Assembly (NCBI RefSeq): GCF_003368325.1
Contig: NZ_CP031466.1
Location: forward strand, 1 to 64,000
Reading direction: 5' to 3'
Source of the DNA: Paraburkholderia caffeinilytica
Lineage (GTDB): Bacteria > Pseudomonadota > Gammaproteobacteria > Burkholderiales > Burkholderiaceae
DNA length: 64,000 bases
In this document: positions 37,231 through 46,575 of the stretch, in pieces
How positions within the stretch are numbered: the stretch's first letter is position 1
How the letters are laid out: every line of letters starts with the position of its first letter
Program-made: the position numbers and the translations under genes
Notes under the pieces: generated by a model
The model's input: the letters and a program-made list of their open reading frames with translations, nothing else
Told to the model about the DNA's origin: nothing
The model's database searches: none

Positions 37231-37487
37231 GTGAACATCACCTGCACGAGGTTGCGCGCGAAGTTCTGGATCGCGGCCGCGCCCCATGGCGCGGCGATCA
37301 CGATGACGACCGTGACGACCACCAGTTTCACGCTCTGCGAAATGCTGGAATCCTGCAGTGACGTGACGGCTTGCAGGAACGCGATGAGCAGGCCGGTCAC
37401 GGCCGCCACCGCCACCGGCGGCAACGACACGAGCAGGCACAGGGTGAGCGCCTGCGTGGTGAAATGAGTGATCGCGTCGTATTCCAC
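37227..37487 (-). CDS. sctS: Export apparatus protein SctS
   Basis: This 86-residue protein has two membrane helices, as in all SctS/FliQ proteins. The first is LTLCLLVSLPPVAVAAVTGLL and the second VKLVVVTVVIVIAAPW. The motif AFLQAVTSLQDSSIS between them is characteristic. Several copies join SctR and SctT to make the helical export gate. The gene overlaps hpaA by four bases. Confidence 0.93.
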   Translation of the reverse strand: MEYDAITHFTTQALTLCLLVSLPPVAVAAVTGLLIAFLQAVTSLQDSSISQSVKLVVVTVVIVIAAPWGAAAIQNFARNLVQVMFT

Positions 37488-37491
37488 GGCG

Positions 37492-38139
37492 TTACCTGTA
37501 GGTGGAGATGAGACCGTGGATCAGCGTCGACCAGCCGTCCATCGAAACGAACAGCAGCAGCTTGAACGGAATGGCCACATTGGTCGGATTGACCTGCGAC
37601 AGCCCGAGTGCCATCAGCACGTTGGCGATGACTAGGTCGATCACGATGAAGGCGAGGTACAGCAGGAAGCCCATCTTGAAGGCCGCGGTCAGTTCGCTCA
37701 GCGTGAAGGCGGGCGCGAGCACGATGAGATCGTCCTGCTTGAGTTCGGCGGCGCGCTCGGGCGGCCAGATTTCGCGGGCCGAGCGCAGGAAGAAGGCCTT
37801 CTCGCGCTCCGACGCATGACGTTTCAGAAACACGCGAAACGGTTCGCGCGCGGCGTCGAGAAGCGGCATCACCTGCATGCCCGAGCCTGCATCGCTGGAT
37901 AGCTGCGCGCGGTGCATGGCTTCCATGCCGACCGGCGCCATGATGAAGCACGACACCATGATGGCGACGCCGTTGAGCACCGAGGTGGGCGGCACCTGCT
38001 GCAGACCCAGCGCGTTGCGCAGCAGCCCGAGCACGACCACGATCTTCGTGTAGGACGTGACCACCATCGCGGCGAATGGCAGGACGGCCAGCGCGAGTGC
38101 CGCGACGAGCAGCGAGGCGATTTCAGGTGTGCCGTTCAT
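37492..38139 (-). CDS. sctR: Export apparatus protein SctR
   Basis: This 215-residue membrane protein starts at 38139, overlapping the end of sctQ by 17 bases. Family motifs are SYTKIVVVLGLLRNALGLQQ near the N-terminus, VPPTSVLNGVAI, PAFTLSELTAAFKMGF and GLSQVNPTNVAIPFKLLLF. Five SctR copies form the core of the export gate with SctS and SctT. Confidence 0.96.
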   Translation of the reverse strand: MNGTPEIASLLVAALALAVLPFAAMVVTSYTKIVVVLGLLRNALGLQQVPPTSVLNGVAIMVSCFIMAPVGMEAMHRAQLSSDAGSGMQVMPLLDAAREPFRVFLKRHASEREKAFFLRSAREIWPPERAAELKQDDLIVLAPAFTLSELTAAFKMGFLLYLAFIVIDLVIANVLMALGLSQVNPTNVAIPFKLLLFVSMDGWSTLIHGLISTYR

Positions 38140-39202
38140 CGGAGTTCGCAATGTGCTGGATGAGGAGGCCGAGGTTGTCCCCGACCGCGACGAGTTCGCC
38201 GAGCGCGAGCGTCTGCCCGTGCGCGACGAGACGGATTTCCGCATCGGCGAGCTTGAGCGGCAGCGTCAGGATGTAGCCGGGCCGCAGCGCGGCGATTTGC
38301 CCGAGCGGCAGATTGACGGTTACCACCTCGATATGCACGGGAAGTTCGACCTCGTTCAGATCGACGGTGCGCTCCGCGGCGGCGGTCTCGCCGGTGGACC
38401 CGGCAGCACTCTCAAGGGAAAGATCGGGATCGTGGTTCATCGTCTCAGGGAACGTCTCAAGGATCATGTGGTGGCCGTCGATGCGGGCCTGCGCGCAGGC
38501 GGCGCGGCCATTCGCTGCGCCCCATAGCACGGTCGCGTGTTCGAGCGGTGCGCTTTGTGCATAGCCGCTTGCGCGCGGCCATCCGAGCAGGACGTCGCCC
38601 GCGCGCAGCGAGCCCAGCAGCGCCGTCGTGCAACGACGGGTACGCAAGCGGATGCGGGTTGGCACGGCGATGGCGGCAAGCGCGTCGGGCAGCGCGACCG
38701 AAGCCGCGCGCGTGCCGGTCATGCGGCGCTCCAGCGCGGCCGCGAGAGGCGCGGGGGCTTCGAGCAGCACCGCCGCGTGGGCGGGGTTGTCCGCCAGTCC
38801 GTATTCAAAGTGGAGCGCGCCGGCGGCGTTCTGGCTATCGGTCTGTTCGGCATCGAGCGAAATGTCCAGCACCGAGGGCTGCGCGACACCGTGACCGGCA
38901 AGCGTGTCGAGCGGCGCCGCGAGCCACAGATTGCCGAGCGCCGCGCGACGGTCCGGGTCCGGCTCCAGGGCAATCGCCTCGAGCGCGGCGTGACGGCTCA
39001 CATCGACGCACACACACAGCTCGCCATGCGCGCTGCCGATACGCAGGCGCGCTGTGCGGTGAGAGGACAAGGATTGCGCCGCGGCCGGTTTCACGCCGAG
39101 GCCGCCGCGCGCATCGAACAGCGCGCGCGACACGCCGGCGAGCGCCGGTGTATAGCAGCGCAACCGATCGCCGATGCTGGTGCAGCCATGAGGCATTGAC
39201 AT
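38123..39202 (-). CDS. sctQ: Cytoplasmic sorting platform protein SctQ
   Basis: This 359-residue protein starts at 39202 with GAAGGG upstream. The N-terminal two thirds resemble the FliM/SctQ N-domain (weakly conserved). The last 70 residues form the SPOA (surface presentation of antigens) domain: VELPVHIEVVTVNLPLGQ, LRPGYILTLPLKLADAE, HGQTLALGELVAVGDNLG. It builds the pods that recruit SctL and SctN. Unlike the split HrcQA/HrcQB of Pseudomonas, this gene encodes one protein, as in Xanthomonas. Confidence 0.9.
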   Translation of the reverse strand: MSMPHGCTSIGDRLRCYTPALAGVSRALFDARGGLGVKPAAAQSLSSHRTARLRIGSAHGELCVCVDVSRHAALEAIALEPDPDRRAALGNLWLAAPLDTLAGHGVAQPSVLDISLDAEQTDSQNAAGALHFEYGLADNPAHAAVLLEAPAPLAAALERRMTGTRAASVALPDALAAIAVPTRIRLRTRRCTTALLGSLRAGDVLLGWPRASGYAQSAPLEHATVLWGAANGRAACAQARIDGHHMILETFPETMNHDPDLSLESAAGSTGETAAAERTVDLNEVELPVHIEVVTVNLPLGQIAALRPGYILTLPLKLADAEIRLVAHGQTLALGELVAVGDNLGLLIQHIANSDERHT

Positions 39203-39215
39203 GATCTCGAACCCT

Positions 39216-40034
39216 TCAGATAACTGTAACTTCCACTGCGACGCGCCCGCCGAGACGTGCTTCGAGGCGGGTCCTGAGCTCGTTGCTGTTGTCACAGATT
39301 AGCTGCCGCGCCCGCGCGTCCCGGCTATCGAAACGAAGAGATAAACCCCAGCCCGAAAGACTCAAATGCAGCTCGGTGCGCGGCAGAATGGCCGGGTCAA
39401 GTTCGACGGCGACGTCCCACTGGCCTGCACGTTCGACGGCGGGGTTGGTGCAAAATCCGGCCACGCGTTCCGCGAGATGCTCGGCGAGAAGATCGCCCTC
39501 CGCCGCCCTCGCACAGCGGCGGATCATCTGCATGCCGAATGACGGTTCCGCCACGGCGTGCTGCGCGTCTTGCGTGGCTTCATGCACAGATTTGCCTTGC
39601 GCGCCGCGCACGCCAGCCTTGCGCGCCGGACCTTGTGCGTGCGCCGCGGAAGTGGACGCGCGGCGATTCTCGCGAAGGGCAAGCAACGCGCCGTTCAGCG
39701 CAAGCGACGGCGGCAGCGGAGGCACGGCGGGCAGCAGGGGCAAAGGCGCATCCGTGGCGCTGATGCCCTCGGCTGCTTCCTGGTGTTGAGCGTCGCCGCC
39801 GGAGTCGTCGTCGCCGCCCTGCGCATCGTCGTCAGGCGCGGGTTTGCCGGGCGATTCCTGCTCCTGCTGTTCATCGCGCCAGGCCTCGCTGGCCTGCTGC
39901 CGCGCGCTCTCGTATAAGGTCTCGAAGCGTTGCGCGCCAGCGCCGCTCTCGCCGGTTTTGCCGCTCGTGCCCGAGGTGTGCGGCCCAGTCGGCGGCGTGA
40001 TGCTGACTTCGCGCGTGGAGCGGATGCGTGTCAT
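39216..40034 (-). CDS. sctP: Substrate specificity switch protein SctP (HpaP/HpaC)
   Basis: This 272-residue protein starts at 40034 after GGAGG. The first 170 residues are low-complexity, rich in Glu, Asp, Gln, Ala and Ser (EQESPGKPAPDDDAQGG). The C-terminal 100 residues form the conserved T3S4 domain (WDVAVELDPAILPRTELHL, SLSGWGLSLRFDSRD). It switches export from early pilus components to later substrates. It lies between sctV and sctQ as in Hrp2 clusters. Confidence 0.82.
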   Translation of the reverse strand: MTRIRSTREVSITPPTGPHTSGTSGKTGESGAGAQRFETLYESARQQASEAWRDEQQEQESPGKPAPDDDAQGGDDDSGGDAQHQEAAEGISATDAPLPLLPAVPPLPPSLALNGALLALRENRRASTSAAHAQGPARKAGVRGAQGKSVHEATQDAQHAVAEPSFGMQMIRRCARAAEGDLLAEHLAERVAGFCTNPAVERAGQWDVAVELDPAILPRTELHLSLSGWGLSLRFDSRDARARQLICDNSNELRTRLEARLGGRVAVEVTVI

Positions 40035-40048
40035 CGCGTGGCCTCCGC

Positions 40049-41974
40049 TCAGAAGGCGACGCGGCCGACAGGCTGAAGATCGACTCCATCGCCCAGTTCC
40101 TGGAACGAATAGACCTGCAGCCACTTCATCCGCTGCTCGATCATGCGGCGGAAGTAACGGCGAATGTCCATCGACGTGACGATCGCGAGGTTGGGCTGCG
40201 GCTCTGTGCCGACCAGTTCCTCGAGCGCATCGAGCAACTGTTCGATCTGTTGCGGTTCGAGCGTGAGGAAGTTGCCGGCGGGCGTCTGCTTGATCGATTG
40301 ACGGATGGTCTGCTCGACCTCCACGTCCAGCACGATCGCCGGCAACTGCCCGGTGCCGCCCGTCGCCCGATGCCCGATGAAGCGGCCGAGATCGCCGCGC
40401 ACGTATTCGGTGAGCAGCAGCAGGTCTTTTTCCTTGGCGCCCCAGTTCACCAGGCTTTCGAGAATCGCCCGCAAGTTGCGGATCGGCACGTGTTCTTCGA
40501 GCAGCCGCTTGAGTACATCGGCGATGCGCAGCACCGGCACCACCTTCTGCACCTCGGCGACGAGCCCCGGATACTCGGTGCCGACGCGTTCGAGAATCCA
40601 CTGCGTTTCCTGCAAGCCGAGAAACAGATGTGCGTGTTCGCGCACCGCGTCGCCCACCGCATCGGCAAGCGCCTGTTCGCGGCCGCTGCGTGCAGGCGCG
40701 AGTTCGACCGGCGGCTGCGGCACGTCGTGCAGCAGTAGCTGATAGGAGGCGTCTGGCACAGCGTCCGCCGTCCATACGGCGGTGCGCGGGAACGGCAGGC
40801 CCAGTTCATTGACGAGCGCGCGGCGCGCCGCATCGAATGCGCGATTGAGTTCCGCCGTGTCGAGCTTCGCCGCGAGTTGTGGCGCGAGGCGCACCGAGAG
40901 CGGCGCGGCGAATGAAGGCGGATGCGCGCCGATGGTCGGCGGGTGTCCCTTGTGGCCGTCGGTGCGTAGCGAGGGGAGCTCCGGGCCGGCGTGCGGCGCT
41001 TTGTCCTTCAATTGCTTGCGCAGCACGTGGCCGGCGCCGAACAGTGCGACAGCGAGCACGACGAACAGCGCAGAGGGAAAGCCCGGCACCAATGCGAAAC
41101 CGCCCAGCAGCGCGGCGGCGCTATACAGCGCTCGCGAACTGGTGGAAAGCTGGCGCACGATCTCGGTGCCGAGCGAACTCGGCTTGCTGTGCTCGTCGGC
41201 GACGCGGGTGATTAGAATGCCCGCCGCCACCGAAATCAGCAGCGAGGGAATCTGCGAGACCATCGCGTCGCCGATCGACAGCACGGAGAAGCGGTTGGCC
41301 GCTTCGCCCGCTGTCATGCCGTGGTAGCTCACACCGATCACGATGCCCGCGAGAATGTTGACGAGCGTGATGACGAGGCCCGCGATCGCGTCGCCCTTGA
41401 CGAACTTCATCGCGCCGTCCATGCCACCGTGCAACTGGCTTTCGATCGCCAGCATGCCGCGGCGCTTTTGCGCATCTTCGGCGGTCATGTTGCCGGCGCG
41501 CACGTCGGCGTCGATGCTCATCTGCTTGCCCGGCATCGCGTCGAGCGTAAAGCGCGCGCCGACTTCGGCCACTCGCTCCGAACCCTTCGCAATCACGATG
41601 AATTGCACCGTCGCGATGATTAGGAACACCACCAGGCCGACCACGAGATTGCCGCCCACCACCAGCTCGCCGAAGCTTTCGATGATGTGCCCGGCCTCCG
41701 CATGCAGCAGGATCGACTTGGTCGACGCGATGTTCAGCGACAGCCGGAACAGCGTAGTGAACAGCAGCAGCGACGGAAACGAATACAGCGCCGTCGCGTA
41801 CGGTATGTACATCGTCACCATCAGCAGCACGACGCTGATCGTAATGTTGAGCCCGAGCAGCGCGTCGATCAGAAACGGCGGTAGCGGCAGGATCATCAGC
41901 GAGATCACAGCGACGATCAGCGATGCGATCGCCACCTCGCCGCCGAACTCATTGAGGCGGAGCGTCTTCAACAT
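40049..41974 (-). CDS. sctV: Export gate protein SctV
   Basis: This 641-residue protein starts at 41974 behind GGAGAAG; an ATG four codons earlier is less well placed. It has seven to eight N-terminal membrane helices (IASLIVAVISLMILPLPPF, LVVGLVVFLIIATVQFIVI), the FHIPEP-type signature region with MPGKQMSIDADVRAG, and a long cytoplasmic domain forming the nonameric ring (LRAILESLVNWGAKEKDLLL). It receives substrates from SctN. Confidence 0.96.
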   Translation of the reverse strand: MLKTLRLNEFGGEVAIASLIVAVISLMILPLPPFLIDALLGLNITISVVLLMVTMYIPYATALYSFPSLLLFTTLFRLSLNIASTKSILLHAEAGHIIESFGELVVGGNLVVGLVVFLIIATVQFIVIAKGSERVAEVGARFTLDAMPGKQMSIDADVRAGNMTAEDAQKRRGMLAIESQLHGGMDGAMKFVKGDAIAGLVITLVNILAGIVIGVSYHGMTAGEAANRFSVLSIGDAMVSQIPSLLISVAAGILITRVADEHSKPSSLGTEIVRQLSTSSRALYSAAALLGGFALVPGFPSALFVVLAVALFGAGHVLRKQLKDKAPHAGPELPSLRTDGHKGHPPTIGAHPPSFAAPLSVRLAPQLAAKLDTAELNRAFDAARRALVNELGLPFPRTAVWTADAVPDASYQLLLHDVPQPPVELAPARSGREQALADAVGDAVREHAHLFLGLQETQWILERVGTEYPGLVAEVQKVVPVLRIADVLKRLLEEHVPIRNLRAILESLVNWGAKEKDLLLLTEYVRGDLGRFIGHRATGGTGQLPAIVLDVEVEQTIRQSIKQTPAGNFLTLEPQQIEQLLDALEELVGTEPQPNLAIVTSMDIRRYFRRMIEQRMKWLQVYSFQELGDGVDLQPVGRVAF

Positions 41975-41992
41975 GGTCTTCTCCATCGGATG

Positions 41993-43060
41993 TCAGGGGG
42001 TTGCCTCGGTGCCGCCGCGCCGTCCGCCGATGCCTTCCACCCAGGCGAGCACCGCGGCGACCGCGTCGAACAGCGGCTCGGGAACCGCGTCGTCGAGCGC
42101 CACGCGGTAAAGCGCCCGCGCCAGCGGCGGATTGCGTGCGATTGGTATGCCGTGGCGGGTCGCTGCCTCGCGGATCACGCGTGCTTCCGCGTCCACGCCC
42201 TTGGCGATCACGCGCGGCAAGCCGGATTCGGAGGGGTCATAGCGCAGCGCGACTGCGTAGTGGGTCGGGTTCACCACGACCACATTTGCGTTCTTGATCG
42301 GCTGCTGCCGATCGGAGGAAGCGGCCTCGCGTGCGATCTTGCGGCGCTCGTTCTTGATGTGCGGATCGCCTTCTGAATTCTTGTGCTCGCGTTTGACTTC
42401 GTCCTTGCTCATGCGGTGATCGCGAATGAACAGCCAATGCTGCACGCCATAGTCCGCGGCACCGATCACGAGATAGAGCGCGCCCGAGATGCCGAGCACC
42501 CGGCACAGCGTGCTCCAGGCAATGCTGTCGATGCTGCCGATCGGCTCGTACACCACGCCGACCATTAGCGGGACGAGCAGCACGAGCGTTTTCCACAACA
42601 CCGCCGTGATCACGACCGCCTTGATGACAGTCTTGGTGAGATCGATCAGCGAGCGCACCGAGAAAATGCGCTTCAGGCCGGACGCGGGATTGATCGCGTC
42701 GAACTTCGGTTCGAGCGGCTTGAGCGAAATCTGCAGTCCGACTTGCGCCGCGATCGCGGCGATGCCGACGAGAGCCGCGCCGAGCGCAATCGGAAAGATC
42801 AGCATCAACGCGTGCAGGCCGGCTTCGACGAGCAGGTCGTGCAGCGGCGCATCGGGCGTCTGCAAGTGGGCCACGTCGAGGCCACTGCGCAATACGAGGC
42901 GCAGTTGCTCAGCCATGCGCGGCCCGCCGACGCCGAAGCCGACCGCAGCGGCGAGCAGGATCGCTGCGAACGGGAGGTCCGTGCTCTTCACGGTCTCGCC
43001 GTCGCGGCGCGCGTCGAGCAGCTTTTTGTCGGTGGGCTGTTCGGTCTTCTCGTCAGACAT
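41993..43060 (-). CDS. sctU: Autocleaving switch protein SctU
   Basis: This 355-residue protein begins MSDEKTEQPTDKKLLDARRD, typical of the SctU/FlhB family. Four membrane helices cover about residues 30-210. The cytoplasmic part carries the NPTH autocleavage motif (VVVVNPTHYAVALRY) that sets substrate specificity, followed by the usual KGVDAEARVIREAA. It heads the long minus-strand operon, and its upstream region has an hrpII box. Confidence 0.96.
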   Translation of the reverse strand: MSDEKTEQPTDKKLLDARRDGETVKSTDLPFAAILLAAAVGFGVGGPRMAEQLRLVLRSGLDVAHLQTPDAPLHDLLVEAGLHALMLIFPIALGAALVGIAAIAAQVGLQISLKPLEPKFDAINPASGLKRIFSVRSLIDLTKTVIKAVVITAVLWKTLVLLVPLMVGVVYEPIGSIDSIAWSTLCRVLGISGALYLVIGAADYGVQHWLFIRDHRMSKDEVKREHKNSEGDPHIKNERRKIAREAASSDRQQPIKNANVVVVNPTHYAVALRYDPSESGLPRVIAKGVDAEARVIREAATRHGIPIARNPPLARALYRVALDDAVPEPLFDAVAAVLAWVEGIGGRRGGTEATP

Positions 43061-43146
43061 CGCGAAGCCTTCTGTGGATTGCGGCTAATTGCAGTGGATT
43101 GCGGCGGATTGTCATGGGCATGCGTCGCCTTGGCCCGCGCGCGCTG

Positions 43147-43170
43147 CGAAGCGATGGGTCCGGCGCCGAA
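43147..43170 (-). promoter_or_regulatory. hrpII box for sctU operon
   Basis: On the minus strand TTCG (43167-43170) and TTCG (43147-43150) are 16 bases apart. GACAAT (43108-43113) lies 33 bases further on as a possible -10. The sctU start is at 43060. The 305-base gap 43061-43365 holds both divergent boxes and no gene. Confidence 0.78.
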
Positions 43171-43216
43171 CCGGGCGCAAGCGGGTCGATGCGCAGCCCG
43201 TCGACGAAGCACGCTT

Positions 43217-43240
43217 TTCGTTCGGCGCGCTCGCAGTTCG
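43217..43240 (+). promoter_or_regulatory. hrpII box for hrpB1-sctC operon
   Basis: TTCG (43217-43220) and TTCG (43237-43240) are 16 bases apart on the plus strand. TACGGT (43274-43279) lies 33 bases later as -10. The first gene starts at 43366. It sits 47 bases from the oppositely oriented box of sctU. Confidence 0.8.
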
Positions 43241-43365
43241 TCGTTACTCGCGTTCACGGGAGCTGCCTCGCGTTACGGTTCGCACACCGCCGGCCACAGC
43301 GTTGTCATCCGCCATCTCGGCAGACGCGCAGACATACGGCGTTTTGATCACCAAAGGAGTGCTCC

Positions 43366-43833
43366 ATGTCCCTGACGAAATGCAGTAACCGGCTCGTGTC
43401 GGCATTGATCGAGGCGCTGATGTTCGGCGCGAAACATGGCCATATCGAGCAGTCGGAGCGGCTGCTCGCCGCGCTCCACGTGCTGCGTCCGAACTTCGTC
43501 GAACTGCATGCCTACGACGCGTGGATGATGATTCGCCGGCGCGACTTCGCCGAGGCCGTGCGCCTCTTGCGCCCGCTCGAGCAGCAGGCGCTGCGCGGCT
43601 CGTTCGGTCCTTACGTGGCGGCGCTGCTCGCGGTGTCGCTGTGCGGGCTCGACGATCCAGCGTGGCGCGTCTACGCCAACGAGGTTGCGAGCCGCAATGA
43701 AGACCCCGATTCCGTCGAGCTCGTGATGACGCTGATGGGCAAGCAGAGTGCAGCCGCGGCGCCGGCCGCCGAGGTGCAGATCGACCGCGGCGAGTTTCAG
43801 AAACTGATGCAGCATCGTCATCTGCGCGCCTAG
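43366..43833 (+). CDS. hrpB1: HrpB1/HrpK-family T3SS protein
   Basis: This 155-residue protein starts behind AAAGGAG. It resembles HrpB1 of Xanthomonas and HrpK of Ralstonia, with TPR-like helix pairs (SALIEALMFGAKHGHIEQSE, AALHVLRPNFVELHAYDAW, AVRLLRPLEQQALRG). HrpB1 is a periplasmic or structural component that binds peptidoglycan, although no Sec signal is seen here. It leads the plus-strand operon, just as hrpB1 does in those clusters. Confidence 0.85.
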   Translation: MSLTKCSNRLVSALIEALMFGAKHGHIEQSERLLAALHVLRPNFVELHAYDAWMMIRRRDFAEAVRLLRPLEQQALRGSFGPYVAALLAVSLCGLDDPAWRVYANEVASRNEDPDSVELVMTLMGKQSAAAAPAAEVQIDRGEFQKLMQHRHLRA

Positions 43834-43849
43834 TGCAAGGAGCATCGCG

Positions 43850-44281
43850 ATGAACGTAACGATCCCACCCATCCCGCCGCTCGACGCCGCGTCCGCAGTG
43901 CGGCCCGACGAAGCCATCGGCCGTGCCGGGACCGGCGGCGCGTCGGGCTCCGGCGCGCTGCCCGAGCCTGCCTCGAGCCTCGTCGACCTGTTTCGCAGCA
44001 AGCTCGACGCCGCGCGTCTCGCACCGCCGAGCGCCTCGCACACGCATGGCCCGTCGGCGTTGTCCGAAGTCGTGACGCAGCAAGACCAGGCGGTTGCAAA
44101 CTTGCGTGGCGAAGTGGACCGCTTTGCCGGCGAGGTGCCGACGATGACCATGCAGGAAGTGGCGGCACAGTCGATCAGGATGCAGCTTCAGGTGTCCGAG
44201 ATGGTCGGCAAGATGTACGTCGGTGAGGCGGTCGCGCAGGGCACCAAGGGCTCCGTACAGACGCTGATGAAGAACCAGTAG
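43850..44281 (+). CDS. sctI: Inner rod protein SctI (HrpB2)
   Basis: This 143-residue protein starts at 43850 behind AAGGAG. The N-terminal 70 residues are polar and Ala/Pro/Ser rich. The C-terminal 65 form the conserved rod helix (TMQEVAAQSIRMQLQVSEMV, GKMYVGEAVAQGTKGSVQTL). SctI/HrpB2 forms the inner rod and is an early substrate. It lies between hrpB1 and sctJ. Confidence 0.88.
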   Translation: MNVTIPPIPPLDAASAVRPDEAIGRAGTGGASGSGALPEPASSLVDLFRSKLDAARLAPPSASHTHGPSALSEVVTQQDQAVANLRGEVDRFAGEVPTMTMQEVAAQSIRMQLQVSEMVGKMYVGEAVAQGTKGSVQTLMKNQ

Positions 44282-44309
44282 TTGGCGTACGAACGACAGG
44301 ACAGACTAA

Positions 44310-45080
44310 ATGGCTTCCTATTTGAAACTTGCGCGCACGGTCGTGCTGCTGTGCTGCGTGACGGCGTTGATGACCGGCTGCAGCAAGCAGCTGTTCGCGC
44401 AACTGTCGGAGAGCGACGCGAACGACATGCTGGCCGTGCTGCTCGACGCGCGAGTGGACGTCTCCAAGCACAGCGACGACGGCGGCAAGACCTGGAGCGT
44501 GGCGGTCGAAAGCGACCAGTTCGCCCGCGCGATGGACGTGCTGCGCGCGCATGGCTTGCCTCATCAGCGCTTCCAGAATCTGGGAGACATGTTCAAGAAG
44601 GACGGACTGATCTCCACGCCGACGGAGGAGCGTGTGCGCTTTATCTACGGCGTGTCGCAGCAACTCTCCGAGGTGCTGTCGCGAATCGACGGGGTGGCGT
44701 ATGCGAACGTTCAGATTGTGCTGCCGAATAACGATCCACTCGCCGCGACGGTCAAGCCCTCGTCGGCCGCGGTGTTCATCAAATACCTGCCGGGCACCGA
44801 TGTGTCGACGCTCACGCCGAATCTGAAGAACCTGGTCGTGCATGCAGTCGAAGGGCTGACCTACGACAACGTTAGCGTGACGATGGTGCCGGGCACGGCG
44901 GCGCCCGAGCCGCCGCCGCCGGTTGCACCGAGTGTGCCGCAGGAGTGGTTGTGGGCCGGTGGAATCGCCGGGGCCGCCGCGCTGGTCGCCGCACTCGCGT
45001 ATCTCGCACGCCGGTTTGGCGCGAGGCTGAAGGGCGTGGGCACGCGCTTGCGTGGACGCGCGGGTGGGGCGGCGACATGA
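44310..45080 (+). CDS. sctJ: Inner membrane ring lipoprotein SctJ
   Basis: This 256-residue protein has a lipoprotein signal with the acylated Cys24 ([10 protein letters not shown]). Two ring-building domains follow: [20 protein letters not shown] with the linker [20 protein letters not shown], and [20 protein letters not shown] with [20 protein letters not shown]. One C-terminal membrane helix ([20 protein letters not shown]) follows a Pro-rich stretch. This is the YscJ/HrcJ fold that pairs with SctD. Its stop overlaps the start of sctK. Confidence 0.95.
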   Translation: MASYLKLARTVVLLCCVTALMTGCSKQLFAQLSESDANDMLAVLLDARVDVSKHSDDGGKTWSVAVESDQFARAMDVLRAHGLPHQRFQNLGDMFKKDGLISTPTEERVRFIYGVSQQLSEVLSRIDGVAYANVQIVLPNNDPLAATVKPSSAAVFIKYLPGTDVSTLTPNLKNLVVHAVEGLTYDNVSVTMVPGTAAPEPPPPVAPSVPQEWLWAGGIAGAAALVAALAYLARRFGARLKGVGTRLRGRAGGAAT

Positions 45081-45784
45081 GCGTGGGTCACGCACAGGCA
45101 TCGGCGGCGGTAATGGCGAGCGGCGCCGACGTGCCGGACCCGCAGCGCCACCTCCGGTGGTTGAATTCGTACGAAGCGCGCATTGCCGACGCTGCGGCCA
45201 GGTTCAGCGAGCGGCAATGCCGGCGTTGGGGCGTGCCGTTCACCGGCAGCGCGCGCGACGCCTGGTATGCGGCGCGCGACTTATGGCTCGGCACGCCGAT
45301 GCCGGTCAGCGCCTATGCGTCGCGCGCGAACCGGCTTGCGTTGCTCGACGCCGCGTCGCTGCGTCCGGTGCTGGCTGCGCGCGCGATCTATCCGTCACGC
45401 GGAACGCTGCGCCGGATCGTGTCGGGCGCTCGGCGGCGCGCGCTCGCCGATGCGCTTGGGGACCATGCGCTGGCCGCACTCATGCAGTTTGGTGTGAACG
45501 CATCGACGGCCAATGCGCCGCTTCCCGCTGATCTGTCCGTAGATGCGCTGGTATGCGCCGGACGCACGCTGTTCGAACGCGCCGACGCCTGGCCGCTCGC
45601 GCCGGCGCGCAGACTGATCGGCTTGACGCTGGACGATGACGCCGGGGAGACCGATCCCGCCGCTCGTGCTCGTCCACCCGAAGCGGCGGCGTCCGATGCC
45701 GGGCCCGAAGCAGAGGACGAATCCGAAGCGTTTCTGTACGCAGCCTGCACGTTGTTTCCGGAGCTGACATGGTTATTTGGCTAA
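45077..45784 (+). CDS. sctK: Sorting platform protein SctK (HrpB4)
   Basis: This 235-residue protein starts at 45077, overlapping sctJ by four bases. It lies between sctJ and sctL and matches the HrpB4/SctK type in size and order: helix-rich with patterns [20 protein letters not shown] and [20 protein letters not shown]. SctK links SctD to SctQ at the sorting platform. Its end overlaps sctL by 16 bases. Confidence 0.82.
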   Translation: MSVGHAQASAAVMASGADVPDPQRHLRWLNSYEARIADAAARFSERQCRRWGVPFTGSARDAWYAARDLWLGTPMPVSAYASRANRLALLDAASLRPVLAARAIYPSRGTLRRIVSGARRRALADALGDHALAALMQFGVNASTANAPLPADLSVDALVCAGRTLFERADAWPLAPARRLIGLTLDDDAGETDPAARARPPEAAASDAGPEAEDESEAFLYAACTLFPELTWLFG

Positions 45785-46575
45785 GAGCCCAGCAGGGCGG
45801 CATCGGCATTGAGAGCGATGTTTTGCGAGCAGCGGAACTGGCGCAGTTGATCGAACTGGATCGCGCGTCCGGCCACTTCGAACGGCGTGCCGAAGAACTG
45901 CTCGCGAGCGCGCGGCGAGAGGCTGAAAAGATACAGCGCACGGCCGATGCAGAGGCCGAACGCACGCTGCGTGCCGCCCAGACGAAATATGACAACGCCG
46001 CGCGCCTGGGTTACGAGGCCGGACGCCGTCGCGCGATTCGGGAAGCGCATGAAGCGATGCTGCACGGCGCGGCGTCCGAGCGCGACCTGCTGGTGGCGTT
46101 GCGCGAGCGGATTGCCGACATCGTCATGCGCACCGTCACGCGGGTGCTTGGCGAAGCCGATCGCGACGCGTTGTTTGCGCAGATTGCGGTGGGGCTGTCG
46201 CGCAGCCTCGAGGGCACATCCTTTCTCACCGTACGCGTCGCCGAATGCGACATCGATGAAGCGGCGCGCGCGTTTCGGCGCGTGTGCGACGAGCATCGCT
46301 GGCCGGTGAATCCCGAGGTGGTGAGCGACGCCGCGGCGGAGCCCGGCAGTTGCGTGTGCGAATGGGACCACGGCCTGATCGAAGCCGGACTGCCGATGCA
46401 GTTGCGCGCGATCGCGAGCGCCATTCGCCGTGTGACGCGCACCGACACGGAGCAGCAGACTGCCGCCGCCGTGAACATCACCGCCGACGAACTGCTCGAC
46501 GATGCTCCGCCGCTTGACGGTCAGCATTTCGATGCCCCGCAGTTCGACAACCAGGCCACCGGAGCGCCGCAATGA
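45769..46575 (+). CDS. sctL: ATPase stator SctL (HrpB5)
   Basis: This 268-residue protein starts at 45769 and overlaps sctK. It has the SctL/FliH pattern: a central coiled coil ([20 protein letters not shown]) followed by a vacuolar-E-subunit-like domain ([20 protein letters not shown]). SctL binds SctN and anchors it to the sorting platform. The C-terminal 35 residues ([20 protein letters not shown]) are acidic and extra. Confidence 0.9.
   Translation: MVIWLRAQQGGIGIESDVLRAAELAQLIELDRASGHFERRAEELLASARREAEKIQRTADAEAERTLRAAQTKYDNAARLGYEAGRRRAIREAHEAMLHGAASERDLLVALRERIADIVMRTVTRVLGEADRDALFAQIAVGLSRSLEGTSFLTVRVAECDIDEAARAFRRVCDEHRWPVNPEVVSDAAAEPGSCVCEWDHGLIEAGLPMQLRAIASAIRRVTRTDTEQQTAAAVNITADELLDDAPPLDGQHFDAPQFDNQATGAPQ

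Noticed and set aside
39216..40775. 519-codon reading of sctP extended through the end of sctV
   Set aside because: The extra part is Arg-rich and lies opposite-frame over sctV. The ATG at 40034 behind GGAGG gives a normal SctP.
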